Source: Gymnorhina tibicen (taxonomy: Eukaryota; Chordata; Aves; Passeriformes; Artamidae). From it: DNA of 64,000 nt. Under the pieces are notes generated by a model. That model ran no database searches. It saw only the letters and a program-made list of their open reading frames with translations, and was not told the DNA's origin. Position numbers and translations under genes: made by a program. Position 1 is the stretch's first letter. The number at the start of each line of letters is the position of its first letter. Below, piece after piece: positions 1 through 11,999 of this stretch. The DNA is taken from positions 1,357,336 through 1,421,335 of the forward strand of contig VXAZ01000953.1 of assembly GCA_013399875.1 (NCBI GenBank), given 5' to 3'.

Positions 1-976
1 GTTTTAAAGTGTACAAGGCAAAAGGTCCCTTGCAACCTTTTGTTAAGGGATATGAAATAGCTCATCTATAAAACTGCACGGTTTCTTATCATGTAAAATA
101 AATGTCACATTACTGTGTAAAACAGATGATAAGAAGTGGTAGCTGTAGACACAGCATTTGAACAGATGCAAAAAAATTTTTTTTTCAAAATGCAGTTGAA
201 ATACTTGGAATGACAATAAAACTCCAGGGGTTGTACCATAAATATGAGTTTAAATGTTAGACTGGAGTTTAAAACCTGTGGTTTTAATTATATCTAATTA
301 TAAAGGCTCCAAAACCAGGAGAAATGAGAAAAACAAAAAAATATTAATAATAAATTAAAACAATTTTGCAATAAGTTGTCAGGATTTGGCCTCATAATAA
401 CAAACCATACAGCAATATACACAGACACATACAATGTTCCAATGACTCATTAAAGGAACAAATCAAAACTTCATTAAATTTTATTTTTAAAAGGTGACAG
501 CAGAACTTGCCTAATTTACCCCATTCAAAGTCAAAGCTATTCTCCTCACCAGCAGCACACTCACAGAGACGGTCAAATAAATCCCGGATGCAAATCTAAT
601 ACTGCTTTTGAACGTACCACAGGCTGGGAGCAATTCCTAAGTGTAATTTTACTTTGTTCTCCCATAAGTAAAAATCCAATTCCTCAGATGTCAGTGTTAT
701 ATGAGGCTTCTCAGTCCATCCTCACAGATGTTTAAAATAAAACACAATGTATCAGACAATATACTGTCAAACAAACATGTTCATACACTCACCAATACCA
801 CAAAAAAAGAAAAAAGAGCTCACAAACTTATTTGTAGGTTTAAGTTTTCCACTCTGTCAAGATCAAAGGTATTGAAGAGCAGGAGGGAAAGCAGAGACCA
901 GGGAAGGGGACAACACAGGAAGAATTAGAAACAATTCTTGAGCATTTCGATGAACAAGAGGCCCCTGATAGAGGCA
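1..976. other. AT-rich non-coding stretch
   Basis: This stretch is AT-rich with many A and T runs. It has no recognisable coding frame or mobile element. If the minus-strand candidate exon at 977-1380 is real, this would be its 3' untranslated region. TTTATT words here (AATAAA on the minus strand, for example near 480) would allow a poly(A) signal, but such words are common by chance at this composition. Confidence 0.4.
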
Positions 977-1380
977 CTAGGATGATGCTGCCACAAGATA
1001 ACCTTTACAGGCTTGGGTGAAATTTTTCCTGAAGGAACCATCTGAGACAGGTGTTCCTCTTCCTTTAGACAACCTTGTATAAAACAACTTTCCTTCTTTC
1101 TCCTGATTGACATCTAATAAGGTAGACAAACAGTGAAGAAATCCAGGCAAAAAATTGCTAAGTCCATCAGAAGCAGGCAACAGCACAACTGCCACATAAG
1201 TGATAACAGCATCAGCCTCTGAACTTCCATTTCTTTCACTTCCTTCCCCTTCCAAATTTACCCCTTTTCTAACATCTTCAGGACTGTAATGCTGGCTTGC
1301 TGGCAGGAAAGGAGAGGGGCAGCGGTATTTAAAATCCAAAGCTATTTCTTCTAATGAATGCAGTGAAAAACTGACCTCAA
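977..1380 (-). other. Candidate terminal coding exon, unidentified
   Basis: On the minus strand an open frame runs from a good splice-acceptor match (a T-rich tract ending in TTTTCTCAG, with the AG at 1382-1381) to a TAG at 979-977. It encodes about 133 residues. The predicted peptide starts VEVSFSLHSLEEIALDF and contains a short hydrophobic stretch (VITYVAVVLL). It matches no domain I recognise. Frames of 130-140 codons occur elsewhere in the window on both strands, so length alone is weak evidence. The acceptor match raises the odds only slightly. An untranslated exon or pure chance are the main alternatives. Confidence 0.2.
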
Positions 1381-1399
1381 CTGAGAAAACAAAGAGCAT

Positions 1400-4300
1400 T
1401 CACTGAGGGTGAAATGTATCCCTGTGTAGGGAGCCAGCATAGAGACTGCACCACTGAAGCCCTATTCCAATGACCTAAATAGGAATAAATTGGTGCATGG
1501 ACTTCACCACAGTGAATTTTGTCCAAAATGCCCATTTTCTTGTAGAGAATGAGGAAACACATGGCCCTCTCCTGTCAAAGCACAAAGGCATAGCACCTCC
1601 TTCCCATGCTGGGCACAATCCTGACAACTGCTCTTCAGAGTACCCTTCCAGTAGTTTTAACCTGAAGTCTTTTGTGCTTTGCCCACGTTCTTCTGATTAG
1701 AAAGGGAAAGGGAATGCAACATTTGGCATTACTCTGTAAGTTAGCATGAGGGCATAGTGCCTGCAGATAAAGTGCCCCTTCTCCACAAGGCAGGCATAAT
1801 TAGCACATACTACGATCCTCCCATTAAAAGAAATGGAGCCTCGGAAACAGCTCTCTGTAAGAGCCTGCCTTCCTGTGCACAGACGAGGATGCTTAACACT
1901 TGTGGGGCAGGAGGTCATGATTGTTGACTGAAAGAAGTGCCCAAATCCCCTTGTGGAAAGCAAGAGACATGGCTCAAGAACAGTCAATGAATGTCTGCTT
2001 GAGAGAAGCCCAAGAGCTGGAATTGCAAGAATGAGGAGTATGGCAGGTCAGGAACGAGACACATGAGTAAAGTGTTAACAACAGAGCAAGTGTTACCTCT
2101 TAGTTAAGGCTTTAAAAACAAATATCAGAAGGTAAACAGGTTTCACTTTGCTCTCTCCCAATTCCTTCTTGCCATAAAGCTTATGCAGAGTCGGAAAACT
2201 GTGAGAGGAAAGCAACTAACTCTACAACAACTGAAGGTCATTAGCAATATTCCATGACTTGCATGGGCCCGTGACTCTACTTTGCCTGACTCATGTTTAC
2301 GGTCTTATTCCCCACTTTGAAAAGAATCACATTCATTCAATCTAAACATTAAAGAGAAGGAAAAACAGTGCCATTTGTTATTGGGAAACATTTCAGAAGA
2401 CTTCAGCCTTCTGCAAACTCTTAGCAGTAAAGAAGTTCCATATCTGTAAGGCTTTGATTTTCCTTGAGTACCTTAAGTCAGCTGGAGCAGGTCAGTTAGA
2501 GTCATGCATAGCTTATTAGTTACAAGGAGAAGGAAGACTAGAAGAGAATACGGTACAACACTTACCAATATCTTTTGAAATTTGTACATATAGAAGTTGT
2601 AACATCAGTCAATTGATCTTTTTCAAGTTCACTTCTTGAACTGGAAATGAACGATGAAGCCACTGCCACAAGTAACTATTCAAAGAAGGTAAAATACCGA
2701 TGTCCTTACTCAAGAAGAAAACCTCATTGATAATATGAAGGAACTCATCTCCAACAACCAGGGAATGAGGGAAAGGGAGGGCACTGGATGCCAAATGGAC
2801 ACACACAAAGGAAAAACCAAGCCCATTACCTTCAAGAGAATATTTAAAAATACTCATGGGCCAGAGACCTCATTCCAACTTCGGAATCTAAATAATTACT
2901 TAGGGTATGGCCCAGACTATTTTCTGGCATTTTAGGTTTGAAAACATAAGCAAGGCCATGGAGTAATTGTGTCACAGAAACGAAAAAGGAAAGTGAATTG
3001 TACAGGTTCCTCATCTAACAACAAATACACAAACTTTAAAATTGGAACCAGTATAGACACACCAGCACAGTGCTCTATTCAGGTTCATTGGTAACACAAA
3101 AGAACAAATCTTATTAACACAGATATAGCATTACATTACTGCTTTTTGAAGGTGAATGCACTTTAGGTCATATTAGTTCTCTATAAACAGCTTTATTTTT
3201 GTCACTTGTCTCTTGTCCTGAGTGGACAGAATAAAAAAGAAAAAAAAAGTAATGCCAGTGCTTGAAAAGTCTTCCCAAAAAGTGTGAATTGGAGCTCTTA
3301 CTACACTTTCAAAAATATGCAGGAATTTTGGTTATTTCCAGCTCTGCCTTTGAACTCATAGCCATTTGTGTTGATTAGCAGAGTTGGTCCAGGCTTATTC
3401 CCAACACCATAGGACTGTGGCTCAAACCAGAGTCACAGGGCTGCTGATGGGAGAAACGTGGGAGGTTTTCTAATTTAGCAGAATGGGAGCAGAGGACAGC
3501 CCACAGCACTGTGCTGGGATCAAGGGTTCCTCCCACCACAGGAATGGACAACAGGACATCGAAGGTTTCTTTGTCAAAATGGTAAATCCCCATCTATTAC
3601 TGGTTCACTGCAAAGATGAGTGCCCACACAGATGTTGTCTTCCTTATGGCATTCATCCTTTGAGTTTACTTTCCCAGTAAAGACTATATCCATTACATAT
3701 TTTAATTTCCAAACCGTGGCTGTTTCAGCTAGAAAAGCATTTTAATCAGGAAAAAGGTGTATTTTTGGCTACATTTCATGCACACCCAACGTCCCCCAGT
3801 AGTATTTGAACTATTTTTGTTCAGGTATGATAAAACCTGCCTTTGGGCGAAGACTAACCCTCCTTGAAATCTCAGTTCCAGAAAGTTAAAGACAATCAAC
3901 TGTATAAAAGCTGCAATGCATAATCCACTCTAACGGTCACTTGGAAACAGGTACTGGATGCAATTTCACAAGGGCCCTCAAACCTGTAAAACGTGTTGGA
4001 TCCCTTAACAGCACAGTCCACTCCCCTAATCTATTCCTACTGCTAACAGGGTAAGCAACAAGCACTTGAGAAGCCCAGCTGTGAAAGCACATGAGAAGCT
4101 GAACTTCTCAACCCACAGAAGAGCTGGTCTCTATAACTGCACTTAAGATCTGACCTGGACTCCTAATGTTTACGAGTTTAATGGGTAGTTCTGTTAGAGT
4201 CAGGTGGGACCCAGCATCCTTCTAAATACCTCTTGAAGCTTTCCTCCTACGCAGGGGCGATGATGGTAATCAAGTTGGCTGCTGAAAACCATGATATTCC

Positions 4301-4740
4301 TTATTCCAACTGTTTTCTTGCACAAGCTGTCCCTAGATCCTGTTTATGTTCCCAAGGAACAGGAACAGTGACAGCATGCAGCTTTCACGAGGCCTTGCCC
4401 AAACAATTCTTCCTCTAAAGACACAGTTTTTTTGTGAAGCAGCTCTGAAGCTGATATTCACTGAGCATCTCTTGGAATACAGCTTGAAGACTTTACTTAT
4501 GCCCTTTACAAGCTATTGTAGCATATAAGCTTCTCCCACTTCTTTTCAAGGTTCATAATGCTTTGATCTTCACAGCCTCACTGCTCCTGCTGAATGGTAT
4601 CATCTCCCATGGCTCATATTATCTTTAGTGCATAAAATGATAATACCTGTTAAGAAGCAGGCTCTATCACATAATCACAGCAGAACCTTCACATTTATTC
4701 TGGTTTAACAGAGAAACTTACATCAATAAATGTTTCATTG
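1400..4740. other. Non-coding stretch, nothing recognised
   Basis: No coding frame with domain support, RNA gene or clear mobile element was seen. The open frames are short and occur on both strands. A few A-rich runs (for example near 3233-3248) are the only simple-sequence features. Confidence 0.5.
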
Positions 4741-4744
4741 TGAT

Positions 4745-5095
4745 AGGTATTTCAGTGCGGTGACAAACTGGGCGGATAAAGGAAATGTGGTGGATATAAT
4801 TTGTTTGGATTTTAGCAAGGCCTTTGACACACTACCACACAGGAAGCTCATAGAGGCACTAGAGAATTATGGTCTGAATACTATTACAATAAGGTGGATA
4901 AAAACTGTCTGACAGATAGGAAGCAATGAGTTATTAATCAATGGTACTAGAAAAGAATAGAAAAAAGAATCTACTCTGATGCAGAGCAATAGGTGCTACA
5001 ATTATTATCACTACATAGATTCATTAAGGATGAGAAAAAGAATGTAAATATTGACAGCATCCAAAACTGATGATTCCAAAAAAAGAAATTTATCA
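4745..5095 (+). mobile_element. Decayed CR1 LINE, reverse-transcriptase part
   Basis: This is a fragment of the reverse-transcriptase domain of a CR1-type non-LTR retrotransposon. The frame at about 4745-4910 reads VTNWADKGNVVDIICLDFSKAFDTLPH and continues to an RWIK motif. The segment LDFSKAFDTLPH is the hallmark of RT motif A in the CR1/Jockey group. After a stop at about 4911, a shifted frame keeps the family's LTDRK and VLING segments. From about 5020 to 5095 a rougher match resembles the region leading to the FADDTK catalytic box, but the Asp-Asp pair is not preserved in frame. The stop, the frameshift and an apparent internal deletion make it a dead copy. It resembles old CR1 lineages shared by sauropsids more than young avian subfamilies; that last point is from memory. 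Confidence 0.85.
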
Positions 5096-8000
5096 AATGT
5101 GAAAGGTATCAAAATTTTAAGATCCTAATAAAGGAGATTTGCATGAGCCAAAACAATGTGGTATTTAAAATACCTTGAAATGTAAAAAACATTATCAAAA
5201 AGCAATACAGAGTTTGGTTTTCAAACTCAGAAATAGGTTTTCACTGTTTCCTTGACTTCATCATGTTACTATGCACTAGTATGGTCTAGTTGTGAAACTG
5301 GCTCCCTTGCAAAGCAAAATAATATATTTCAGTCATTGTGGTAAGGGCTGATCATCCGGCCTGTTTTCTTAGAATACTAGTACTAATGATAAAAATTTTA
5401 AAGTTTAGACTAATCACATATGACATCCTTAAATTCTTCTTTGGAAACAGGGTACCCCTTTAGTTGTAGTTTCTGAATTTCCACTGCGCTGCACAGCTAA
5501 AGCCATTTTGTTGCTGATTTCTGGTACAGGAAATGACATTGAGCTATCTCCACAGAGACACTGGGTACGCTTCGAGTTTAATGGCTACTACCTCTCCACT
5601 TCCTTCACAGATCCTTCCCAAAGAAATTCATGACCTGTGAAAAGGGCAAGATCCTGGATGAAAGGCAATGTACTTAGGTGAAATGAAAAACTCTGGGGTA
5701 ATGCACTCATGGGACATATGGCAGAGAAGATCAAAGTGATAAACCTTTGTTTGGAAGTCTACATATCCCTAAGTGCTGAGCAATTAAACATAGAAGCTGA
5801 ATATTTCTGGGATAAACTCATCAATATCGGCAAGATGTGAAGTTCACTGTATCCTGCCTCTTTCTCTTTCCCTGCATGGAGAACACACCCCCCGCACCAC
5901 AGCCTCTGCTTATTTGTGCCACTCCAAGAACAAGGACAAAATAACTTTTAATGTCCTCTGCCTTGAGACAGCAAAACCGAATAAGTGAGTGAAAGCTACG
6001 CGTTTTCAACTGTAAGACATTTGGGGAAGTTTCTTCCTCTTGACTTACTGCTCATGGTCATTGTCTTGACATGTGACATCAGGAGACTGTACCCGGTAAT
6101 TCATCTCCATCATCTATGGTTTTGGGACCTTTGATCTTCTCCCAAGATCTCCAGTATTTCTTCTGCCCTCACACAGCAGCCTAAGCCCATCTCCTCTCCC
6201 TGACAAGCAGCTGCTTCCCTCCATCTTCACTGTGAGAATCTGCCTTGTTCACATCGCAAAGCTTCCATTTTCCCTTCTTGCTACAGACAGAGAAGGGAAT
6301 AGGATGAATCTGCGACACTTCTCTCACAGGAGAAAGAGACCATGAGGGAAGTGGTATTAGCAGAGAGGCATGAATTTGTGGTTCTGATGTCAGAGAAGTG
6401 GAAAGAATGAGAGGTGGAAATATCCACGTCAGGTCTCCGGAGCAGCAAGCGCACGTGTGGCTTCTGTGGCCCCAAGAGACTATGGATGGACAGTAGGTCC
6501 ATCACTGCTATGCTGCCCTAAGCAGATGCCTTATCTTTGCAGCCTACCAAGGACCTTGGGAGGAACTTGGGATTCTGACACGTATAAAGGGGCATGCTAC
6601 CTTTTAAGAGTAAATAAAATTAATAAAAAGCAAAGTCAGGACTACAGGCTAAGTTTGGACTTCATATAAGCAGATGCATCAAAGCGGTATCAGGACTCTT
6701 CCAGATTACACAGGGACAGATTTTATTCCACCACGTGCAGAAGCACAAATCAATGCAGCCTTTTACTTCAGCACATTATTTATGCTTTTGCCAGAAGGCC
6801 ATTAACCTGGAGCCCAAAACCAGCTCCATCCTGCACAATGTCATGCACAAACCATGCCCAGAAGTTTCACATTATTTCAGTTTGTGTAACTGCCATATTA
6901 AGCTCAAGGCCCAAGAAGGATACTGAACAATATCTTATTGTACAGGCTATTGAGATTCAATATTACAGGGACAATGCTACCAACCCCCTCCAATTTCATT
7001 CGTCTCAGAAATCTTTGCAAATTTAATACCAGAGGACTTTGAGACCTTTGGACTGTACTTCAAATCTGCTGCTTAAACTTTTAATGTAACAGCGATGCAA
7101 GCTCTCAAATATCTCCCAATAAAGTCCATATATGTAATTCTTGTTTAATTAGACATCATCCTACAATAAGAGAAATGCAAACCCAGCTGGAACTACATAA
7201 AAGTTCAGGGAAGTTCAGTTCCTGCACTGTGATTTGGCAAAGCTCTATTGTCATTTTTTTTTCCCCAGAAACAATGCAGGAAAAAAAAAAGAATATATCA
7301 GCAATGATTTGAACTGATCACTGTGTCAGGACAGGAAATAATATTTGGAAGAAAAAAGGAGAAAACAATCTTCCATTTACTTTCAATATTAGTAAAAACA
7401 AGAAAAACATTTTTATACTGTCAGCCACATCCTGCAAAATCTAGGTAATAAAGCAACAGCATAATGACTAGATAAGTTTAAAATAGATTTTTAAAAAGAA
7501 TGGCTACTATTTTCTGAAGACAAAGTGTATCTAAATACATTGCCGGACTGGATTCGGAGACCTCAGCATCCTGTCGGCCTGGTCCAATACAAATTATATT
7601 TATTCCAGGGACCTTGAGCTATGGAGTGCACACACTTAAATCTAAGTAATATTTATTTTGCTTCAAATACTTAAGATGAAGAGTACATGGTATGATCTCG
7701 TGTTCATGGGGCTTCTGCAACAATTAAATTGTTCAAAATTCCAAGACTAAAATTCACTCTGGTTCCACTTGCACTACAAAAAACCAAAACACACCTACCA
7801 TACAACAGAATGTTATTATTAGAAAAAAAATCGGGTATTCAACCTGTTCCATAATCTATGCTTAAAGAGATGAGATCAAATGTATCCTCCTGGTGGTCAA
7901 ACAAACTACAGGATTAAAACTGGTATATAATTTTTTAGCAGTAAAAAAAATTCCAACAAAACCCCACATACAGAAAAACACAAAAGTAAGTTCCATCACG

Positions 8001-9680
8001 TTAACACTAACACTGGGTAAAGACTAGAAGACCATATGTTGATTACATTCCAGGTAAAGAAGACGAGAGTTTAGATATGCAAATGCTAATAAATAATAAT
8101 AAAATAACAACTTCAATCTTTTTCAAGTCTTTTCCAAAATACCAGAAGTGATTAGAACACATTATGGACCAGTCACTTGCCAAGTTTCATGTTTGAAATC
8201 AAAGCTGTTTTAAAATTCCCTGAACAACAAAAAAAGCATTTTAAAACTGGTAACATTCAGTCATGGTGATATAAGCAAATACCAGCCAATCTGAATTTTG
8301 GAACATTCTTGATCTAATGCCTTTATGTTGCAACGAAGCCCAGAAAAATATTTCAGGCCCAATTGCTGAGACAGTGAAAATAATACTCATAAATAAAAAA
8401 GGATCATTTACATATTATACAACTAAATTTTTTATTTCTTCAATATACCTTGAAAGAATTAAAAGGATAGATCCTTCAAGACTTCTGTTGTCATAACTGA
8501 GACACATCTTCATTTACCACATTTACCAAAGATGAACCCACCTGTAATTTGTATGGAAGAGCTAAAACTCTTCTTCTTCCCTCCTCTACACCTCCCACAG
8601 AAAGAACTCAGCACTCTTCAAGCATTTTCTTTACAAATAACTATAAAAAGGAAGTGGGTCTATCATGGAAGAACTGCTTAGTTTCCTTGCATGTGCTGAG
8701 GAACTCTTTCTGAATTAATGCAGGCCAGAACCATCTCATGCTCCACCGCCCTCCCCCGCCCCACTAAACAATGCATAAGGAATAAAATTTGAACCTGTAC
8801 CTTCCACAGTAAAGGCACTTGGGAAATACATGAAGATGAAGCCTGCCAGGTACAAAACACCAACTGCTATTCCATTCTGTGCTGCCTTTTTAAGGATTGT
8901 TGGCCACTTATTCTAATGTATGCAAGCAAAAGAATTAAATACGATAACAAGCCAAAATTTAGGGCAATAGTTTACAATAAAAAGAACAGTATTCTAGGAG
9001 TCACATGTACCTATAAATTCTCATTATGCATCTGTGTGTACTAATAGAGACTATTACATAAAACATCATATTATTTAACATCAATTGAATGGAGGTTTGG
9101 TTTCAATTACATGTAGTGAACTGTCCCTTTAATCAGTTGGTATAGTAACAGGGCTAAAATTTCCAAGCAAATTCAGCCTTTCCTTCTTGAATCTCAAAAT
9201 TTTTTAGAAACACGCTTTCTTTTCCATTAAGAGATACAGTGATGCCAACAACAGCTACATTATTCCCCCAGCAGATCTGGAGATGCTGGAGCAGAACTCT
9301 GAAGTCCACTTGCCAGATCTTCTGCTGCAGCCATCTGACACAAAACTCTCCCTCATGCCTTTCTCTCTTTTAGCTGAAGTTTGTACTCTTTATCAATGTC
9401 CTATGACATTAATGTCTTTATATTTTCTGACTGACTGAGCCTCATATTTGGGCAAGAAAGAAACTTTCCATTTCCTGAGCTATAACTGAAACCAGCCTAG
9501 GGTTTTATGTAGTCAGCGATCTATTTTCTGTCCTCATTGACTGGAAGTCTGCATTAAGAAAAATAACCACTACAGTAGGGCCCTGATGCTCACAGAAACA
9601 AATAAATGTATCTCGAATGTAAATTACAGGAGAAAAGTTGTTTTTTTTCTTAGTTCTAAGCAAGTTTCTAAGTTCTAATG
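5096..9680. other. Non-coding stretch, nothing recognised
   Basis: AT-rich DNA with no supported gene. It contains paired T-run and A-run tracts at 7254-7291 and a single octamer word (ATGCAAAT, 8077-8084). At this length and composition the octamer is expected by chance. Open frames are at or below 98 codons without recognisable domains. Confidence 0.5.
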
Positions 9681-9681
9681 T

Positions 9682-9704
9682 CTTTTGGACATTAAGTCCA
9701 AAAG
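9682..9704. repeat. Short perfect inverted repeat (9-bp arms)
   Basis: CTTTTGGAC (9682-9690) is followed by a 5-nt spacer ATTAA and its exact reverse complement GTCCAAAAG (9696-9704). It could form a small hairpin. There is no T-run or other context that suggests a function. Confidence 0.8.
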
Positions 9705-11890
9705 GAGGAAGTACTACACAGTAAATGTGTACAGAATTATTTCCTAGCTCTGCAGGCTGCAGAAAATTCCACTGTGTTAAATAAGATGGTACCAAGGCCA
9801 CTTAAACATATTAGCCTATTAAATCTGCATCCCCTTATTGTTCTTAAAATCCTAATGAAATGTTCCAGACCACTATTTGTAGGACTTCTGAAGAGACATG
9901 CACTACCACAATTTCTCTGAAAGCAGGAGGACAGTCCACGTACCATTGGTGAGACTCTTGCTGATGGCTGCAAGAAAACTCATTAATCACATTGCTCTGG
10001 CTCACCTAATTTCCAGTTCCTAAACTTCACCTGGAAACAACCTCACCAGCACCACCCCACGCCCCACAAATAAAAAACAACAAATCCCCTGCAAAACCAG
10101 CTAAAAGGACATTCAAGATTTAACTTTACACTGGAAGCAACCCCAGTTAGTTCCTGAATAGAAAAGTACACAAGCTAACCTGGAGGGGAGAGAAGCCTCA
10201 CATCTATGAATAAGAGGAGGATTGTCTCTCATTTCCTAGGATGTCTCCCACAGCAAGATGTGTCCGTACCAGGAAAAAATAAAGAACCCTATCTTTAAGT
10301 TCCTACAAGTACAGTTCCTATTAGGAAGGGTTCTTAGCTTTGAGCTGTCACCGTGCTAAAAATAGAAATGTTCAGGAAACACATTACTCTTGAAAGTGAT
10401 TTCACATACAATCTGTAAACATGTTGCCCTTTTAGGTAAAATGGCAATTGTTTGCAAGCCAGAAGCCAGAAACATTAAAGTGGAAGGGATCTCTAAAGAC
10501 AGTTTGCAACCCAAAAAATTGAAATCTGTGCCTTTTTTTTCCCTGTAAAAAAGAGTCTGAAAGGACTAAGTAGGGATGGGGGAAGGAGACTGAAAAGAAA
10601 CTTCTGCACTTTTGCTCTGGAAGTTTTTGTTTATACACATATAGATATATATACACATATATATAAGAAATGCAGGTGTTCTTTTCTTTTCATAACCTCG
10701 TAGGCATCTCTGAGGGACATGATTTGTAGCAATCCCAAATTTTGTCATGTTTTATGCAAATTTCATGTTTTCTTTTTATCAGATATGGCTTGTAAAAGAA
10801 AATTTAAAATTCACACAGTTCAGGTTACAAGTGTAATGCTGTCATAGTTTCCTTTACTTTTTTTTTTTTAAGAAATCCTTATTTTTCTCTTATCCATTCC
10901 CAGTGCAGTTTGAATGCTACAATACGATTTTACTGAAAGGTATTGCAGACAACTTCTGGTTTGGTGGGTGCAGAATATTGGATGATTATATCTAATATTA
11001 AACTTGAAGGTATTAAGAAACAGTGATTTTTATTCTTCCAGGTGGTCAAAATACTGTTTGTTAAGTTTCTCGATGCAAGTTCTTAAGCAATGCTTGGAAA
11101 AATATGGGATTGCTACGAACCAACTGTTTGAATATGCAGTGGTAATAGCTAATAATGATTAAGAACTATTTGCTATATGTATTGTTAATGAATGCCAGTC
11201 TAGTAAAGGTTTCCTTTTAAGCTTTAAGCTGGCTTGACTTATCAGTGTTCCAAAAACTTGTTTGCTGTAACTGGTGCCAACACCCAGCTTCTCACTGCAC
11301 GGCTCATGTGTTGCATCCCACGATCAAATAAGAAAAGAAGGGAGGGACTGGCTCCAGCATACATTACAGACAGGTGACAGGAAGGAAAAAACCTTCATGC
11401 TTTACTTTTCACAAATTTGCCAGTGTATGACCGAAAAAAAACCTCCAAGCAAGTAAACCTACGTAATCTGTTTCTCTTACGGCAAATTTCAGTAAGTCGC
11501 ACATAGTACAGGAAGAGTTAAACAAATCTCTCCTAATTTTCAGGATATTTTATTAATGGGAAGGTAATGTTCAGGTAAACCTTTCAAACCCACAAATGAT
11601 CTTAGGTCTCCCTTCTTCAAACTGCGCAGTCCATACCCAAACTGTCCTTGAATCAGAAAAACATTTTCACCTGCATTATTCAAACAGCAGAACCTGCCTA
11701 AATCTTTCAGTATGAATCATTATCAAGGCGAATGACAGCATATCTTCAGAAAATATTGACAGCCTGTTTACCACTACCTTCTACCTTCTCCGTATTTGGC
11801 AATAAAGAACCCTGAGATCCTCAGTCAGGAATCTGAAAATTACCCTCATCCCACGCAGAGATCAATTCAATCAATCAGTATTTTCTTACT
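9705..11890. other. Non-coding stretch with an AT-alternating tract
   Basis: No supported gene. The segment at about 10632-10665 is an imperfect TA/CA alternating microsatellite, and 10858-10870 is a T-run. Nothing else was recognised. Confidence 0.5.
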
Positions 11891-11894
11891 GCAT

Positions 11895-11995
11895 AAAGAG
11901 ACAAGTGGTTTGCCAAAGGTCATAGAGCAAATCATTGGTTGAGCCTGGAATAACTAAAGAGATCCTGTCTCTGGACACCAGCTTTTTCTCTGGGT
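11895..11995 (-). mobile_element. MIR/L2-type SINE relic
   Basis: The segment with GTTTGCCAAAGGTCATAGAG, followed by a GAGCCTGGAATAAC-like stretch and CTGTCTCTGGACACC, follows the order of the reverse-complemented MIR/L2 consensus: ACTTGCCCAAGGTCACACAGC, then GAGCCGGGATT, then CTGTCTGACTCC. The family assignment is from memory of the consensus. It is highly diverged and has no coding capacity. Confidence 0.6.
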
Positions 11996-11999
11996 TTCC

